This document shows positions 1-9,515 of a DNA stretch of 52,622 bases, piece after piece. The notes under the pieces were generated by a model. It did no database searches. It was not told where the DNA came from and saw only the letters and a program-made list of their open reading frames with translations. A program made the position numbers and the translations under genes. The stretch is from Bacillus renqingensis (lineage in GTDB: Bacteria; Bacillota; Bacilli; Bacillales; Cytobacillaceae): positions 1 to 52,622 of the forward strand of contig NZ_JADDIU010000033.1 in NCBI RefSeq assembly GCF_016464375.1. Reading direction: 5' to 3'. The stretch's first letter is position 1, and each line of letters starts with the position of its first letter.

Positions 1-40
1 GGTAACCGGCGCGAGGGTTCAAATCCCTCCTTCTCCGCCA
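1..40 (+). tRNA. tRNA-Ser, 3' part only
   Basis: The window opens inside a tRNA. Visible are the end of a long variable arm, the T-arm (GAGGG, loop TTCAAAT, CCCTC), the 3' acceptor strand CTTCTCC, discriminator G and an encoded CCA at 38-40. The long variable arm and the acceptor sequence match Bacillus serine tRNAs. The anticodon lies outside the window, so the isoacceptor cannot be read. Confidence 0.8.
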
Positions 41-56
41 TACATAATTGATAAAC

Positions 57-128
57 GGCCCCTTGGTCAAGCGGTTAAGACACCGCCCTTTCACGGCGGT
101 AACACGGGTTCGAATCCCGTAGGGGTCA
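57..128 (+). tRNA. tRNA-Glu (anticodon TTC)
   Basis: A complete 72-nt cloverleaf. The acceptor strand GGCCCCT pairs with AGGGGTC (one G-T pair), the anticodon stem CCGCC/GGCGG encloses CTTTCAC with anticodon TTC, the T-arm is CGGGT TCGAATC CCG-type, and the discriminator is A. CCA is not encoded. It lies 16 nt after the tRNA-Ser, so both are probably the end of one tRNA operon. Confidence 0.95.
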
Positions 129-131
129 TTT

Positions 132-166
132 AAAAAACTGATGGAAAAATTGCCATCAGTTTTTTT
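132..166 (+). terminator. Intrinsic terminator of the tRNA cluster
   Basis: A 12-bp stem (133-144 with 153-164; core AAACTGATGG/CCATCAGTTT) with an 8-nt loop runs into a T tract ending at 166. It directly follows tRNA-Glu. Confidence 0.9.
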
Positions 167-427
167 GTCGTCCTGAAAATTAAGTCCTAGACCAGTGGAT
201 AATTGTCGCTAAAATGTGACGCAGACGGATAGTTCTTCACCATCAGCTCCTGATATTCGTATAGACCGTTAAGTCATTACCTGCAGATTAATTTATTTAG
301 TTTTTTTAATGTTACAAATGGATGTACTCCCTTTCACTTCCCATTAGTCAGAATATTTTTATAATTAGTTGAATCAGAAATGTTTCAGTATTAAACTAAT
401 GATAGATCATAAAAAGGAGCAAAAGTT
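167..427 (+). promoter_or_regulatory. Intergenic region with a weak promoter for the yesMN-like operon
   Basis: No convincing gene is present in these 261 bases. A possible SigA promoter is TTGAAT (369-374), a 17-nt spacer and TAAACT (392-397). It has a poor -10 but lies suitably ahead of the AGGAG ribosome site at 415-419. The -10 identity is uncertain. Confidence 0.3.
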
Positions 428-484
428 ATGGACTTAAAAGCACAAATTGCGATTATTAGAGGCGTAGGTCGGGGTGGATTGTGA
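428..484 (+). CDS. Putative 18-codon leader peptide upstream of the sensor kinase
   Basis: ATG at 428 has a good ribosome site (AGGAG at 415-419, 8-nt spacing) and encodes 18 residues ([18 protein letters not shown]) before TGA at 482-484. Its stop overlaps the GTG start of the sensor kinase (GTGA, 481-484). This is the usual geometry for translational coupling. The peptide matches nothing I recognise. It may be a real coupled leader, a remnant of a lost gene, or chance. The codon count and overlap are seen directly; any role is inference. Confidence 0.4.
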   Translation: MDLKAQIAIIRGVGRGGL

Positions 485-1944
485 TTTCTATTCGGACAAA
501 AATTATTATGTATTCCATGGTTCTCGTCTTTTTAATAAATAGTGTTGCGTTTTTGTTGTTTCAAAACAGCCAGAAATCCGTTGATGAATATAATGCGATT
601 TTACAAAGATTTTTTCTATTAAATGACGTATCAATCAGCACAAAATCCGTATACGAATCTTTAGATGCATATTTGCTAGATCAATCCATTAAAAAGATGG
701 ACAGATATTCGTCGGAACGGACGAAATTAAGGAACATGCAATCCCAATTAAAACACCAGATGAGCCATGATATGGCCATTAAAAATTATTACTATTTAAT
801 CGATAGTTTTCTTGATGAATGTACGGTTATCATTGCGGCGTATAATCGCCAAGACCTTGAGGTTTACTCATCTCATTTAACAGATTTATCAAGAATATCC
901 ATGTACATACAAGAAGCGACATTAACATTAATTAATCATGAATTAACAAACTATCAGACTTTTTACAGGGAGATGCATGAAAGAAATGAGTTATTCAGTT
1001 CAATAGGTATTATTACTTTTGTTTTTACCATTCTAGTTAGCATTCTGTTCGCCCTTTGGTTTTCAAAAGGGATGACAAAACCGATCACTCTTTTATCTGA
1101 GGCGGCGAAGGAAATTTCCAGCGGTCAATTTGACGGCGCTGATGTGAAAGCCTCGACAAGGGACGAGCTTCGTTTTCTAACTGAAACGTTTAATAATATG
1201 AGAGAGAATATTCGCAGATTAATTCAGGAAATAAAGCAGAAATCAGAGCTCGATAAGCTTTTAAAAGAAATGGAGTTAAAAAGTTTACAAAATCAAATCA
1301 ATCCACATTTTCTCTTTAATACATTAAATACGGTCTCCAAGATGGCCTACATTGAAGGCGCGGAGCAGACAAGCGATTTAATTGATTCTGTTGCGGCATT
1401 ATTAAGGTATAACCTTGGCGATTTAGCCAAACCGTCGACTTTGAAAGAGGAAGTCACCGTCGTTCATGATTATTTTTTTATTCAAAAGACCAGGTTTGGT
1501 GACCGGGTAAAGTTTAAGACAGAGATTGATGAGTCGTGCCTTTCCCTCCCTATTCCCATTTTAACGCTTCAGCCGATTGTTGAAAATGCTTTTATCCATG
1601 GGATTGAATCCTATGAACACGGTGCGGTTTTAAGTCTTTTCGTCCAAAAACATGATAAGGAAGTTATTGTTGAGGTAGCAGATAATGGGGTTGGAATGGA
1701 TGAGTTAACGAAAAAAAGATTGTTAGGACAAGATGAGACGACAGATATTAAACAAGGATCGACTAAGGAGCATACTGGGCATTCGACAGGACTCGGGCTG
1801 CAAAATGTTATTAAACGACTACAATTGTTTTATAGTAAGGAACAGGTCGTTGAGATTGAATCTCAGCCAGGAGAAGGGACGGTTATTCGGCTATTCCTCC
1901 CTGTGGTTTCGGAAAGTGAGGTCTTCGTAAAAAGCCATGTATAA
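481..1944 (+). CDS. YesM-type sensor histidine kinase
   Basis: Membrane sensor kinase of the LytS/YesM class (His_kinase plus HATPase_c). It has TM1 at about residues 9-27, an extracellular segment of about 145 residues, TM2 at about 172-194, a HAMP domain (about 195-248), the phospho-acceptor motif NPHFLFNTL with His276, an N-box with Asn369 (VENAFIHG), and G-boxes DNGVGM and STGLGLQNV. The GTG start is supported by GGGGTGG just upstream and by the overlap with the leader ORF. It overlaps the response regulator gene by 8 nt. Such pairs in Firmicutes commonly sense sugars and drive the adjacent ABC importer, as is likely here. The ligand cannot be read from sequence. Confidence 0.92.
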   Translation: MISIRTKIIMYSMVLVFLINSVAFLLFQNSQKSVDEYNAILQRFFLLNDVSISTKSVYESLDAYLLDQSIKKMDRYSSERTKLRNMQSQLKHQMSHDMAIKNYYYLIDSFLDECTVIIAAYNRQDLEVYSSHLTDLSRISMYIQEATLTLINHELTNYQTFYREMHERNELFSSIGIITFVFTILVSILFALWFSKGMTKPITLLSEAAKEISSGQFDGADVKASTRDELRFLTETFNNMRENIRRLIQEIKQKSELDKLLKEMELKSLQNQINPHFLFNTLNTVSKMAYIEGAEQTSDLIDSVAALLRYNLGDLAKPSTLKEEVTVVHDYFFIQKTRFGDRVKFKTEIDESCLSLPIPILTLQPIVENAFIHGIESYEHGAVLSLFVQKHDKEVIVEVADNGVGMDELTKKRLLGQDETTDIKQGSTKEHTGHSTGLGLQNVIKRLQLFYSKEQVVEIESQPGEGTVIRLFLPVVSESEVFVKSHV

Positions 1945-2740
1945 ACTATTAATTGTCGATGATGAAGTGCTGGAAAGACAGGCGCTTAGTTTGATTATCT
2001 TAACAAAAGTAAAAGAGGTTGAGGTTGTTGGAGAGGCTGAAAATGGGAGAAAAGCTATTCAATTAGCAAACCAATTCACTCCAGATATAGTCATTATGGA
2101 TATAAAAATGCCGGGGATTGATGGCATTGAGGCGGTCAAAACGATTAAACACCATCACCCTCATATAAAAGTCATTATGCTAACTGCATTTGATAAATTT
2201 GAGTATGCAAGACAGGTTATGCAGCAAGGTGTAAAGGAGTATTTATTAAAGCCTGCACGAAAAGATGAACTAGTTGCTGCCGTTCGGCGAGTGATTTCTG
2301 AACTTGAAACAGAAAGGCGAGAAAAGGAAGAACAGCAGAACTTACGGGAAAAACTTCAATGGGCGCTTGTTTCTGGAGAAAAGCTAGAATTAGATCAAAA
2401 TCTTTATTCCGATGACAAAAAGATGAAAAAGGTAAAAAGCTTTATTGAGGAGAACTTTGCAAGGTCCATTTCTTTAGAGGATGCAGCCGAGCATATTGGT
2501 ATAAGTCCTTATTATTTAAGTAAATTGTTTAAAGAGCAATTCTCTATCAATTTTATTGATTATATTACCCAATTACGGATGGAAAAGGCTAAGGATTTGA
2601 TGAAAAACCCTGACACAAGTTTAAAGGAGATTTGCTACAACGTAGGTTATAAGGACCCGAACTATTTTAGTCGAGTATTCAAAAAGACGACTGGTTTTTC
2701 CCCAAGCAAATATAGAAGAAGAATACAAATTGGATTATGA
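1937..2740 (+). CDS. YesN-type response regulator (REC plus AraC HTH)
   Basis: The N-terminal receiver domain has acidic residues Asp8/Asp9, phospho-acceptor Asp55 (VIMDIKMPG), Thr83 and Lys105. It is followed by a linker of about 45 residues and a C-terminal AraC-type double helix-turn-helix (about 165-265, ending [17 protein letters not shown]). It is translationally coupled to the kinase and is its likely partner. The probable target is the promoter of the sugar ABC genes immediately downstream. An inverted repeat TTCAC-N6-GTGAA at 2750-2765 is one place to test for binding. Confidence 0.93.
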   Translation: MYKLLIVDDEVLERQALSLIILTKVKEVEVVGEAENGRKAIQLANQFTPDIVIMDIKMPGIDGIEAVKTIKHHHPHIKVIMLTAFDKFEYARQVMQQGVKEYLLKPARKDELVAAVRRVISELETERREKEEQQNLREKLQWALVSGEKLELDQNLYSDDKKMKKVKSFIEENFARSISLEDAAEHIGISPYYLSKLFKEQFSINFIDYITQLRMEKAKDLMKNPDTSLKEICYNVGYKDPNYFSRVFKKTTGFSPSKYRRRIQIGL

Positions 2741-2812
2741 AGTAAAAAATTCACAAAAAAGTGAAGATAAATGCAAAAGATTCAAGGAAGTTTTAGATAA
2801 GTATTCTGAATT

Positions 2813-2845
2813 TATAATATATACTCATAATTGAAAGTGTTTACA
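2813..2845 (+). promoter_or_regulatory. Promoter -10 and cre (CcpA) site for the sugar-binding protein
   Basis: A perfect -10 hexamer TATAAT lies at 2813-2818; no strong -35 is visible. Just downstream, TGAAAGTGTTTACA (2832-2845) matches the Bacillus cre consensus TGAAARCGYTTWCW with one mismatch. A cre at about +8 to +21 is a classic position for CcpA repression, so glucose repression of the importer is expected. The poor -35 fits an activated promoter, perhaps one using the YesN-like regulator (inference). Confidence 0.65.
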
Positions 2846-2868
2846 AAATGGAAAATGGGGGGAAATAA

Positions 2869-4173
2869 ATGAAAAAAACTTGGTCAATCATTTTAACCAT
2901 TTCACTTGTGTTTGTATTTGCATTAGCTGGTTGCAGCTCTAGTTCATCTACAGGGGGAGATTCTGGTAAAAAAGCGGGCAAAGAGAAGCCGGGAAAAGCT
3001 ACTTTGGATATTTTTAGCTGGTGGACTGGTGCAGGGGAAGAAGATGGTTTAAAGGCATTAATTGAATTGTTTAAAGAAAAGCACCCGGATGTAAAAATTG
3101 AAAATGCGGCTGTAGCAGGTGGCGCAGGAACAAATGCAAAGGCCGTGCTTGCCAGCCGGATGCAGGGGAATGATCCTCCAGCAACGTTCCAAGTGCACGG
3201 CGGAGCCGAGTTGAATGAAGGATGGGTAGCAGCAGGTAAAATGGAAACACTCGATGATCTTTATGTGCAGGAAGGTTGGAGTGATAAATTTCCAAAAGAA
3301 TTAATCGATCTGGTAAGCAAGGATGGACATATTTATTCTGTACCGGTAAATATCCATCGCGGCAACGTCCTCTGGTATAATAAAAAGATTTTTGCGGAGA
3401 ACAACTTGGAGGCGCCAAAAACATTTGATGATTTCTTTAAAGTGGCAGACGCCCTTAAAGCAAAAGGAATTACACCACTAGCACTGGGGGATAAGGAACC
3501 ATGGACTGCAACTCATCTGTTTGAAGATGTTCTGTTAGGGATGCTTGGAGCGGATAATTATAAAAAATTATGGACGGGTGATATCCCATTCGATGATCCG
3601 AAGGTAAAAGAGGCGGCTGAAACATTCAAAAAAATGTTGTCTTATGTGAATGATGACCATAGCTCAAGAAACTGGCAAGATGCATCCCAATTAGTAGGTA
3701 CCGGTGAAGCAGCAATGAATGTGATGGGCGATTGGGCAAAAGGATATTTTTCCAATGATTTAAAGCTGAAGGCAAATGAAGACTTTGGCTGGATAGCCAC
3801 ACCTGGTACAGATGGATTATTTATGGTTATTACGGACACATTTGGATTACCGAAAGGTGTTAAAAATCCAAATGATGTAAAGAAATGGCTTTCTGTTTTA
3901 GGTTCTGTTGAGGGCCAGGATAAATTTAATCTATTAAAAGGATCAATTCCTGCGCGTATTGATGCAGATAAATCAAAATATGACGTTTATGGTCAGCAAA
4001 CGATAGAAGAATTTAAAACAGCAGGTCTCACTCCAAGTTTAGCACACGGTTCGGCTGCGGCGGAAGGCTTTTTAACAAAGGTTAACCAAGCTGTTAATAT
4101 TTTTGTTACGCAACAGAAAGTCGATCAATTTGTGGATTCATTAAAAGCTGCATCAAGCGAACTTAAAAAGTAG
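2869..4173 (+). CDS. Carbohydrate ABC transporter substrate-binding lipoprotein
   Basis: Family 1 extracellular solute-binding protein (434 aa; the usual length is 410-450). It has a lipoprotein signal peptide with lipobox LAGC and lipidated Cys22, then a Ser/Gly/Lys-rich tether and an alpha/beta binding domain with the typical opening LDIFSWWTG. Start ATG has a GGGGGG ribosome site. It captures a sugar or oligosaccharide outside the membrane for the two permeases that follow. The substrate is not assignable. No ATPase gene is present, as in many Bacillus sugar importers that share MsmX. A cre site precedes it and an attenuator follows it. Confidence 0.92.
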   Translation: MKKTWSIILTISLVFVFALAGCSSSSSTGGDSGKKAGKEKPGKATLDIFSWWTGAGEEDGLKALIELFKEKHPDVKIENAAVAGGAGTNAKAVLASRMQGNDPPATFQVHGGAELNEGWVAAGKMETLDDLYVQEGWSDKFPKELIDLVSKDGHIYSVPVNIHRGNVLWYNKKIFAENNLEAPKTFDDFFKVADALKAKGITPLALGDKEPWTATHLFEDVLLGMLGADNYKKLWTGDIPFDDPKVKEAAETFKKMLSYVNDDHSSRNWQDASQLVGTGEAAMNVMGDWAKGYFSNDLKLKANEDFGWIATPGTDGLFMVITDTFGLPKGVKNPNDVKKWLSVLGSVEGQDKFNLLKGSIPARIDADKSKYDVYGQQTIEEFKTAGLTPSLAHGSAAAEGFLTKVNQAVNIFVTQQKVDQFVDSLKAASSELKK

Positions 4174-4184
4174 AATATTCCAAT

Positions 4185-4214
4185 GAGGAGAGGGTATCTC
4201 TCTCCTCTGTTTTT
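4185..4214 (+). terminator. Intra-operon terminator/attenuator after the binding protein
   Basis: GAGGAGAG (4185-4192) pairs perfectly with CTCTCCTC (4200-4207) across a 7-nt loop and runs into TGTTTTT. Such hairpins between binding protein and permease genes usually let the binding protein be made in excess. The next gene starts only about 20 nt downstream. Confidence 0.75.
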
Positions 4215-4230
4215 ACCGAGGAGGGGATAA

Positions 4231-4287
4231 ATGTGGAACCTGTTAAAGCATCAACGCCATTGGAGCATCACTCTAAACCTTCAATGA
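4231..4287 (+). CDS. Possible 18-codon leader ORF overlapping the permease start
   Basis: ATG at 4231 is 6 nt after AGGAGG (4219-4224), ideal spacing. It opens a frame of 18 codons ([18 protein letters not shown]) ending at TGA 4285-4287. That TGA overlaps an ATG (4284-4286) that is in frame with the permease. The same ribosome site could instead serve the permease GTG at 4233. The frame is out of phase with the permease. Whether it is translated is unknown. Confidence 0.35.
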   Translation: MWNLLKHQRHWSITLNLQ

Positions 4288-5216
4288 TGAAGGAAACAAA
4301 AAGAAAGCGCCCTTTGATTAATGACAGGGTTAAGGCAATTTTATGTCTCCTTCCATCCATCATCTTGATTACCATTTTTGTTTATGGTTTTATTGGCTGG
4401 ACAGGTTACGTTTCATTTAGTAATTGGAATTCCCTAATCCCGGATTTTTCATTTGCAGGATTAAAAAACTACGCCTATTTATTCGCTGATTTTCGCTTTC
4501 AGGCTGATCTTAGAAACACGGTTTTCTTTACGTTGTTTTTTATTATGGCTGTTCTCGTAGCTGGACTTATCCTAGCGATACTACTGGATCAGAAAATCAG
4601 GGCGGAATCATTGTTTCGTAATATCTTCTTTTTTCCTATGGCATTATCTTTTGTTGTAACAGGTGTTGTTTGGCAATGGGTATTGAATCCGTCAACAGGT
4701 GTAAATCTGATTTTGAAGGAGTTTGGAATTTCGCCGATGTGGTATACGAGTGTCACCATTATCCCGGGAATCGAATGGGGGAAAATTGAATTTGGAGTTC
4801 CTGTGGCAATGATTGCCGTCGTTATTGCAGCAATGTGGCAGATGACGGGATTTTCTGTTGCCATGTATTTAGCTGGATTGCGCGGAATTCCAGATGAACT
4901 TCGTGAAGCCGCACGCATCGACGGGGCATCCGAATTCAAAATCTTTACAAAGATTATTTTTCCATTGTTAATGCCAATTACAGTCAGTGTCATTATCATT
5001 ATGGCTCATATTTCACTAAAGATCTTTGACTTAATTTATGCGATGACGGGACCGGGAGCCAACTTTGTTACAGATGTCCCAGGGGTGTATATGTTTGAAA
5101 CAACCTTCCGCGGTAACTATTATGCGAACGGCGCTGCGATTACAATGATTATGTTATTATCAGTTGCTATCTTTATTATCCCTTATTTGATATCAAGCAG
5201 AAAGGGTGGTTCCTAA
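4233..5216 (+). CDS. Sugar ABC transporter permease, MalF/UgpA type
   Basis: Inner-membrane permease (BPD_transp_1 fold) with about six TM helices and a cytoplasmic EAA loop beginning near Glu225 ([15 protein letters not shown]), which docks on the shared ATPase. At 327 aa from GTG 4233 it is of usual size. A start at ATG 4284, coupled to the small overlapping ORF, would remove 17 polar residues and is equally compatible with the family. The last base of its stop is the first base of the next gene's ATG (TAATG at 5214-5218), showing tight coupling to the second permease. Confidence 0.9.
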   Translation: MEPVKASTPLEHHSKPSMMKETKRKRPLINDRVKAILCLLPSIILITIFVYGFIGWTGYVSFSNWNSLIPDFSFAGLKNYAYLFADFRFQADLRNTVFFTLFFIMAVLVAGLILAILLDQKIRAESLFRNIFFFPMALSFVVTGVVWQWVLNPSTGVNLILKEFGISPMWYTSVTIIPGIEWGKIEFGVPVAMIAVVIAAMWQMTGFSVAMYLAGLRGIPDELREAARIDGASEFKIFTKIIFPLLMPITVSVIIIMAHISLKIFDLIYAMTGPGANFVTDVPGVYMFETTFRGNYYANGAAITMIMLLSVAIFIIPYLISSRKGGS

Positions 5217-6037
5217 TGTCGGTTAGAATAGTGTCCCGCCCGATTATCTATGCGATTTTGATTGCCTTTAGTTTATTTTTTCTTATGCCTGTCTACCTGA
5301 TGTTTATCACAAGCATAAAGCCGCTTGATCAAATTACCTTATCACAAATGTGGGAGCTTCCAAAGGCAATTGATTTTACAAGTTACAAAGAGGCCTATCA
5401 AAAACTAGCACCAAACTTTTTGAATTCAATCTATTTGGTTATTCCTGCTACTATTCTTTCAGCATTATTAGGGTCATTAAATGGATATGTCCTATCAAAG
5501 TGGAAATTTAGAGGGGCGGATTGGATTTTTACGGCTGTGTTATTTGGGATGTTTATCCCATATCAAAGTATTTTGATTCCATTAATCCAGTTCTTGCGGG
5601 AAATCGAATTGTATAATTCCATTCCAGGATTAGTCCTTGTTCATGTCGTGTATGGAATCCCGATTACAACTTTAATGTTCCGAAATTTTTACGCAACTGT
5701 ACCAACTGAAATGATTGAATCAGCACAAATGGATGGAGCGGGATTTTTTACCATTTTTCGTTACATCATGATCCCACTCTCGATTATCGCCTTTGTTGTT
5801 GTAGGGATATGGCAATTTACAAATATATGGAATGAATTTTTATTTGCTGTTACCATTACAACATCCGAGCAGCAGCCAATTATGGTTGCCCTGCAAAATC
5901 TATCAGGTAGCCAAATCGTGCAGTGGAATGTTCAAATGGCAGGTGCCATTCTCGCCGCCTTGCCAACCTTGCTTGTTTACATCTTTCTTGGCAAGTTTTT
6001 CGTAAGAGGACTTCTTGCCGGGTCAGTAAAAGGATAA
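5216..6037 (+). CDS. Sugar ABC transporter permease, MalG/UgpE type
   Basis: Second permease of the importer (273 aa, typical for MalG-type). It has six predicted TM helices and an EAA loop at about residue 168 ([12 protein letters not shown]). It pairs with the upstream permease to form the channel. Translation begins at an ATG overlapping the previous stop by one base. It is the last gene of the operon; no glycoside hydrolase or ATPase follows, so the substrate remains unassigned. Confidence 0.92.
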   Translation: MSVRIVSRPIIYAILIAFSLFFLMPVYLMFITSIKPLDQITLSQMWELPKAIDFTSYKEAYQKLAPNFLNSIYLVIPATILSALLGSLNGYVLSKWKFRGADWIFTAVLFGMFIPYQSILIPLIQFLREIELYNSIPGLVLVHVVYGIPITTLMFRNFYATVPTEMIESAQMDGAGFFTIFRYIMIPLSIIAFVVVGIWQFTNIWNEFLFAVTITTSEQQPIMVALQNLSGSQIVQWNVQMAGAILAALPTLLVYIFLGKFFVRGLLAGSVKG

Positions 6038-6410
6038 ATGATAATCCTGATTTGGGATTACTGAATAACCTCCTCCAAGCTCCATGGAACCATGGGGCTT
6101 TAGTGTTATCCGCAAATAAAGCCCCGTTATCCACAAGTAACGAAGTGTTATCCGCAAGTATTGTGACAACCAGTAAAAATCACCCCAAAAAAAAAGCGTA
6201 AGAATAACAATTTTAAAAAAAATAATAAATATCCGTCGAATCATGGAAAAGTTATTGTCGTATGGGGATGAAACCCGGTGAGATTTTGGAATTTATAATG
6301 GAATAATGTTAGAAATGTCTGAAAAGAGAAAAAAGTATTTTGGTAAAGATGACCTAATTGCCTTTATAATTATATTTTGATATACATATTTCTATGGAAA
6401 GAGGAGAACC
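6038..6410 (+). other. Intergenic region between the sugar importer and glgB
   Basis: 373 bases without a gene. It holds a perfect 9-bp hairpin GGGGCTTTA/TAAAGCCCC (6094-6102 with 6117-6125) without a T tract, and a three-copy 21-bp tandem repeat (6105-6167). Near glgB there is a TATAAT at 6365-6370 with no clear -35, then the GAGGAG ribosome site just before the ATG at 6411. B. subtilis glg is SigE-dependent, but I could not fit a convincing SigE promoter here. Confidence 0.5.
6105..6167 (+). repeat. Three 21-bp tandem repeats with DnaA-box-like cores
   Basis: Units start at 6105, 6126 and 6147, exactly 21 bp apart. The first 15 bases are nearly the same in each: GTTATCCGCAAATAA, GTTATCCACAAGTAA, GTTATCCGCAAGTAT. 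The remaining six bases vary. The middle copy contains TTATCCACA, a perfect DnaA box; the outer copies carry TTATCCGCA, one mismatch away. The repeat is seen directly; any DnaA binding is inference. Confidence 0.75.
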
Positions 6411-8363
6411 ATGGCAGTCGATACTTTTTTTCCAACTGACTATCAGTTGCATCTATTTCATGAGGGGAACCTTTTTCAAAGTCATCAGCTTTTTGGCGCC
6501 CATATCTTTAGAAATTCCCATCAAACTTATACCCGATTTTGTGTTTGGGCCCCGAATGCCCGTCAGATAAGGCTCGTGGGGGATTTTAATAAATGGAATG
6601 GTCATGGATATGAATTACAGAGGATAAATGAAGAAGGAGTATGGATGATTGTTACCAATCAGGACCTTGAAGAAAATATTTATAAATATGAAATCATCAC
6701 TCAATCGGGGGAAAGACTGCTGAAGGCGGATCCGTTTGCCTTTTATTCTGAAGTAAGACCACAAACAGCATCCATTGTTTATTCTTTAAAAGATTACGAT
6801 TGGCAAGACAATCACTGGATGAATCGAAAGTTAAACAGTAATTTTCTCTCGGAGCCTGCCATCCTATATGAGGTTCATTTAGGTTCGTGGCGAAAAAAAC
6901 AAAATGGCGACTACCTTACATATGCCGATTTAGCTAATGAACTGATTCCATATGTAATTGAGCATGGCTTTACACATATAGAACTATTGCCTCTTGTTGA
7001 GCATCCGCTCGACGATTCATGGGGGTATCAGGGAACAGGCTACTTTTCTGTCACCTCAAGGTATGGGGAACCCAATGAGTTTCAGTATTTTGTTGACCAA
7101 TGTCATCAACATGGAATTGGGGTCATCCTCGACTGGGTTCCTGGTCATTTTTGTAAGGATGCTCATGGGTTATATCGCTTCGATGGCACACATCTTTATT
7201 CCTATCAGCACTCCAGTGGTCGGGAAAATCCTGTTTGGGGAACAGCAAATTTTAATCTGGGAAAAGGGGAAGTGCAAAGCTTTCTAATCTCTAATGCCCT
7301 ATTTTGGATGGAACATTTTCATATTGATGGCTTTCGGATGGATGCCGTTGCGAATATTATTTATTGGCCGAGTACTGGCAATGAGAAACACGAAAATCCG
7401 TTTGGGATTGCCTTTTTAAAAAAGCTTAACAAGGTCATTGACGAATATAATCCCCATTTTTTAATGATAGGGGAGGATTCTACAGACTTTCCAAATGTTA
7501 CGGCGCCTGTATCCTATGGGGGATTAGGGTTTGGGTATAAATGGAATATGGGCTGGATGAACGACATTCTCGAGTATATGGAAACACCGCCGTTTGCCCG
7601 GTCACATGTCCATTCAAAGATAACATTTTCCCTTTTATATGCTTTTTCAGAAAACTTTATGCTCCCTTTTTCACATGATGAGGTCGTACACGGGAAGAAG
7701 TCCTTGCTTGATAAAATGCCGGGGGAATATTGGGAGAAATTCGCTCAACTGAGGCTATTGCTTGGATTCATGTTTGCCCACCCAGGTAAAAAGCTTTTAT
7801 TCATGGGTTTTGAATTTGGACAGTTCGCGGAATGGAAGGATAAAGAACAGTTAGATTGGAGCTTACTGGAATATAGCATGCATCAAAAACTAAATGCCTA
7901 TGTAAAATGGTTAATGAAATTTTATAAGCGGTCTAATGCACTCTATGAATTGGACCATTTGCAGGATGGATTTGAGTGGATTGATGTTGATAACAGGGAG
8001 CAATCCATCTTCTCGTTTATCCGCAAAGGTAAAAAAGAGGAGGATCTGTTCATAATTGTTTGCAATTTCACTGCTGTCAGCTACCAAGAATATAAGATTG
8101 GGGTTCCCGATCGGGGGGAGTATCGTGAGATCTTTAATAGTGACCTCGAGGAATACGGTGGAACAGGACAGCAGAACAAAAAAACAGTTATCGCAGTTGA
8201 AGAACCATTCCATGGGAGGCCATTTTCAATAAAGTTAACAATTGCCCCGTTTGGCTGTCAAATGATTAGACCGGTTAGGAAACGAAAGGAGCGGAAAGGA
8301 AATGGTAAAGAAAAAGTGCGTAGCTTGTATTTTAGCGGGAGGAAAGGGAAGCAGGCTGAATGA
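6411..8363 (+). CDS. glgB: 1,4-alpha-glucan branching enzyme
   Basis: GH13 branching enzyme that makes alpha-1,6 branches in glycogen. It has an N-terminal CBM48 (about 38-122, with [18 protein letters not shown]), then a (beta/alpha)8 barrel with nucleophile Asp311 (GFRMDAV), acid/base Glu355 (GEDST) and transition-state motif SHDEVVHGK (His422/Asp423). The C-terminal beta domain follows. At 650 aa it is slightly longer than B. subtilis GlgB (627). The last ~20 residues are Lys/Arg-rich and overlap glgC by 62 nt, so the tail may be non-conserved. It is the first gene of glgBCDAP. Confidence 0.96.
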   Translation: MAVDTFFPTDYQLHLFHEGNLFQSHQLFGAHIFRNSHQTYTRFCVWAPNARQIRLVGDFNKWNGHGYELQRINEEGVWMIVTNQDLEENIYKYEIITQSGERLLKADPFAFYSEVRPQTASIVYSLKDYDWQDNHWMNRKLNSNFLSEPAILYEVHLGSWRKKQNGDYLTYADLANELIPYVIEHGFTHIELLPLVEHPLDDSWGYQGTGYFSVTSRYGEPNEFQYFVDQCHQHGIGVILDWVPGHFCKDAHGLYRFDGTHLYSYQHSSGRENPVWGTANFNLGKGEVQSFLISNALFWMEHFHIDGFRMDAVANIIYWPSTGNEKHENPFGIAFLKKLNKVIDEYNPHFLMIGEDSTDFPNVTAPVSYGGLGFGYKWNMGWMNDILEYMETPPFARSHVHSKITFSLLYAFSENFMLPFSHDEVVHGKKSLLDKMPGEYWEKFAQLRLLLGFMFAHPGKKLLFMGFEFGQFAEWKDKEQLDWSLLEYSMHQKLNAYVKWLMKFYKRSNALYELDHLQDGFEWIDVDNREQSIFSFIRKGKKEEDLFIIVCNFTAVSYQEYKIGVPDRGEYREIFNSDLEEYGGTGQQNKKTVIAVEEPFHGRPFSIKLTIAPFGCQMIRPVRKRKERKGNGKEKVRSLYFSGRKGKQAE

Positions 8364-9447
8364 TTTGACAAAGGACCTTGCCAAGCCTGCAGTGCCTTTT
8401 GGAGGGAAATACCGCATTATTGATTTTACATTAAGTAATTGTACGAATTCCGGAATAGATACTGTCGGAGTCTTAACCCAATATCAGCCATTGTTATTAA
8501 ACTCCTATATTGGAATCGGCAGTGCCTGGGATTTGGACCTTAAAGATGGAGGAGTTACCGTCTTGCCCCCGTACAGTGAGTCTTCAGAAGTAAAGTGGTA
8601 CACCGGTACAGCTAGTGCCATTTTTCAAAATCTGAATTATTTAAAGCAATATCAGCCGGACTACGTCTTAATTCTATCAGGTGACCATATATACAAAATG
8701 AATTATGAAAATATGCTCGAATATCATAAGGAGAAAGACGCAGATGTCACGATATCCCTAATTGAAGTTCCTTGGGAAGAAGCAACCAGGTTTGGCATTA
8801 TGAATACAGACAAAGATATGCGAATAATAGAGTTTGAGGAAAAACCCGCCAATCCCAAAAACAATCTTGCCTCCATGGGTATATATATCTTTAGCTGGAA
8901 TATACTTAAAGAATATTTAGAAATAGACGCTGAAAACCCCGATTCAAGCCATGATTTTGGTAAAGATATCATTCCACTGTTGTTGGAAACACAGAAAAAG
9001 TTATTTGCTTATCCGTTTAAGGGGTATTGGAAAGACGTAGGTACCATTCAAAGCCTTTGGGAGGCAAACATGGATTTGTTAAAAGAAGACTGTGAGTTAG
9101 ATTTATTTGATGATAAATGGAAGGTATATTCAGTTAATCCAAACCGGCCGCCCCAGTATATTTCTCCGGATGCCATTATCAAAGAGTCCGTCATTAATGA
9201 GGGATGTACTGTTGATGGGGAGATTGATCATTCCGTGCTATTTCACGGTGTATCGATAGGGAAAGACTCTGTTGTGAAGGATTCAGTGGTAATGCCGGAT
9301 GTCATGATTGGTACCGGCTGTTTCATCGAAAAGGCCATTGTTCCTTGTGACTTGACAATACCTGATGGGACGGTTATTCGCTCCTTCGATAATGAAATTA
9401 TTCTTGTCACAAAGGAAATGCTGGACGGATTATATCCTGCTTACTAG
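8302..9447 (+). CDS. glgC: Glucose-1-phosphate adenylyltransferase, catalytic subunit
   Basis: Makes ADP-glucose from glucose-1-phosphate and ATP, the committed step of glycogen synthesis. The nucleotidyltransferase domain opens with [20 protein letters not shown] and continues with the substrate motif [11 protein letters not shown] and FEEKP; the C-terminal part is a left-handed beta-helix. 381 aa is normal. The ATG at 8302 has GGAAAGGA upstream and lies inside the 3' end of glgB (62-nt overlap), implying coupled translation. It works with GlgD. Confidence 0.95.
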   Translation: MVKKKCVACILAGGKGSRLNDLTKDLAKPAVPFGGKYRIIDFTLSNCTNSGIDTVGVLTQYQPLLLNSYIGIGSAWDLDLKDGGVTVLPPYSESSEVKWYTGTASAIFQNLNYLKQYQPDYVLILSGDHIYKMNYENMLEYHKEKDADVTISLIEVPWEEATRFGIMNTDKDMRIIEFEEKPANPKNNLASMGIYIFSWNILKEYLEIDAENPDSSHDFGKDIIPLLLETQKKLFAYPFKGYWKDVGTIQSLWEANMDLLKEDCELDLFDDKWKVYSVNPNRPPQYISPDAIIKESVINEGCTVDGEIDHSVLFHGVSIGKDSVVKDSVVMPDVMIGTGCFIEKAIVPCDLTIPDGTVIRSFDNEIILVTKEMLDGLYPAY

Positions 9448-9515
9448 CGTTATCCATTTTTAGCTAACTAAGGTTTTCTAGGGTATGGAATAGAGAAACT
9501 GGGGGGATTTTTGGA

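Noticed and set aside
361..400. cre-like palindrome GAAATGTTTC upstream of the kinase leader
   Set aside because: Too many mismatches with the cre consensus on either strand.
6105..6167. CRISPR array or replication origin
   Set aside because: Units are contiguous 21-mers without unique spacers, there are no cas genes, and there is no dnaA/dnaN neighbourhood; three weak boxes do not make an origin.
5923..6244. Overlapping short frames on both strands around the end of the second permease
   Set aside because: They run through the tandem repeat and hairpin, have no ribosome sites, and overlap a well supported gene.
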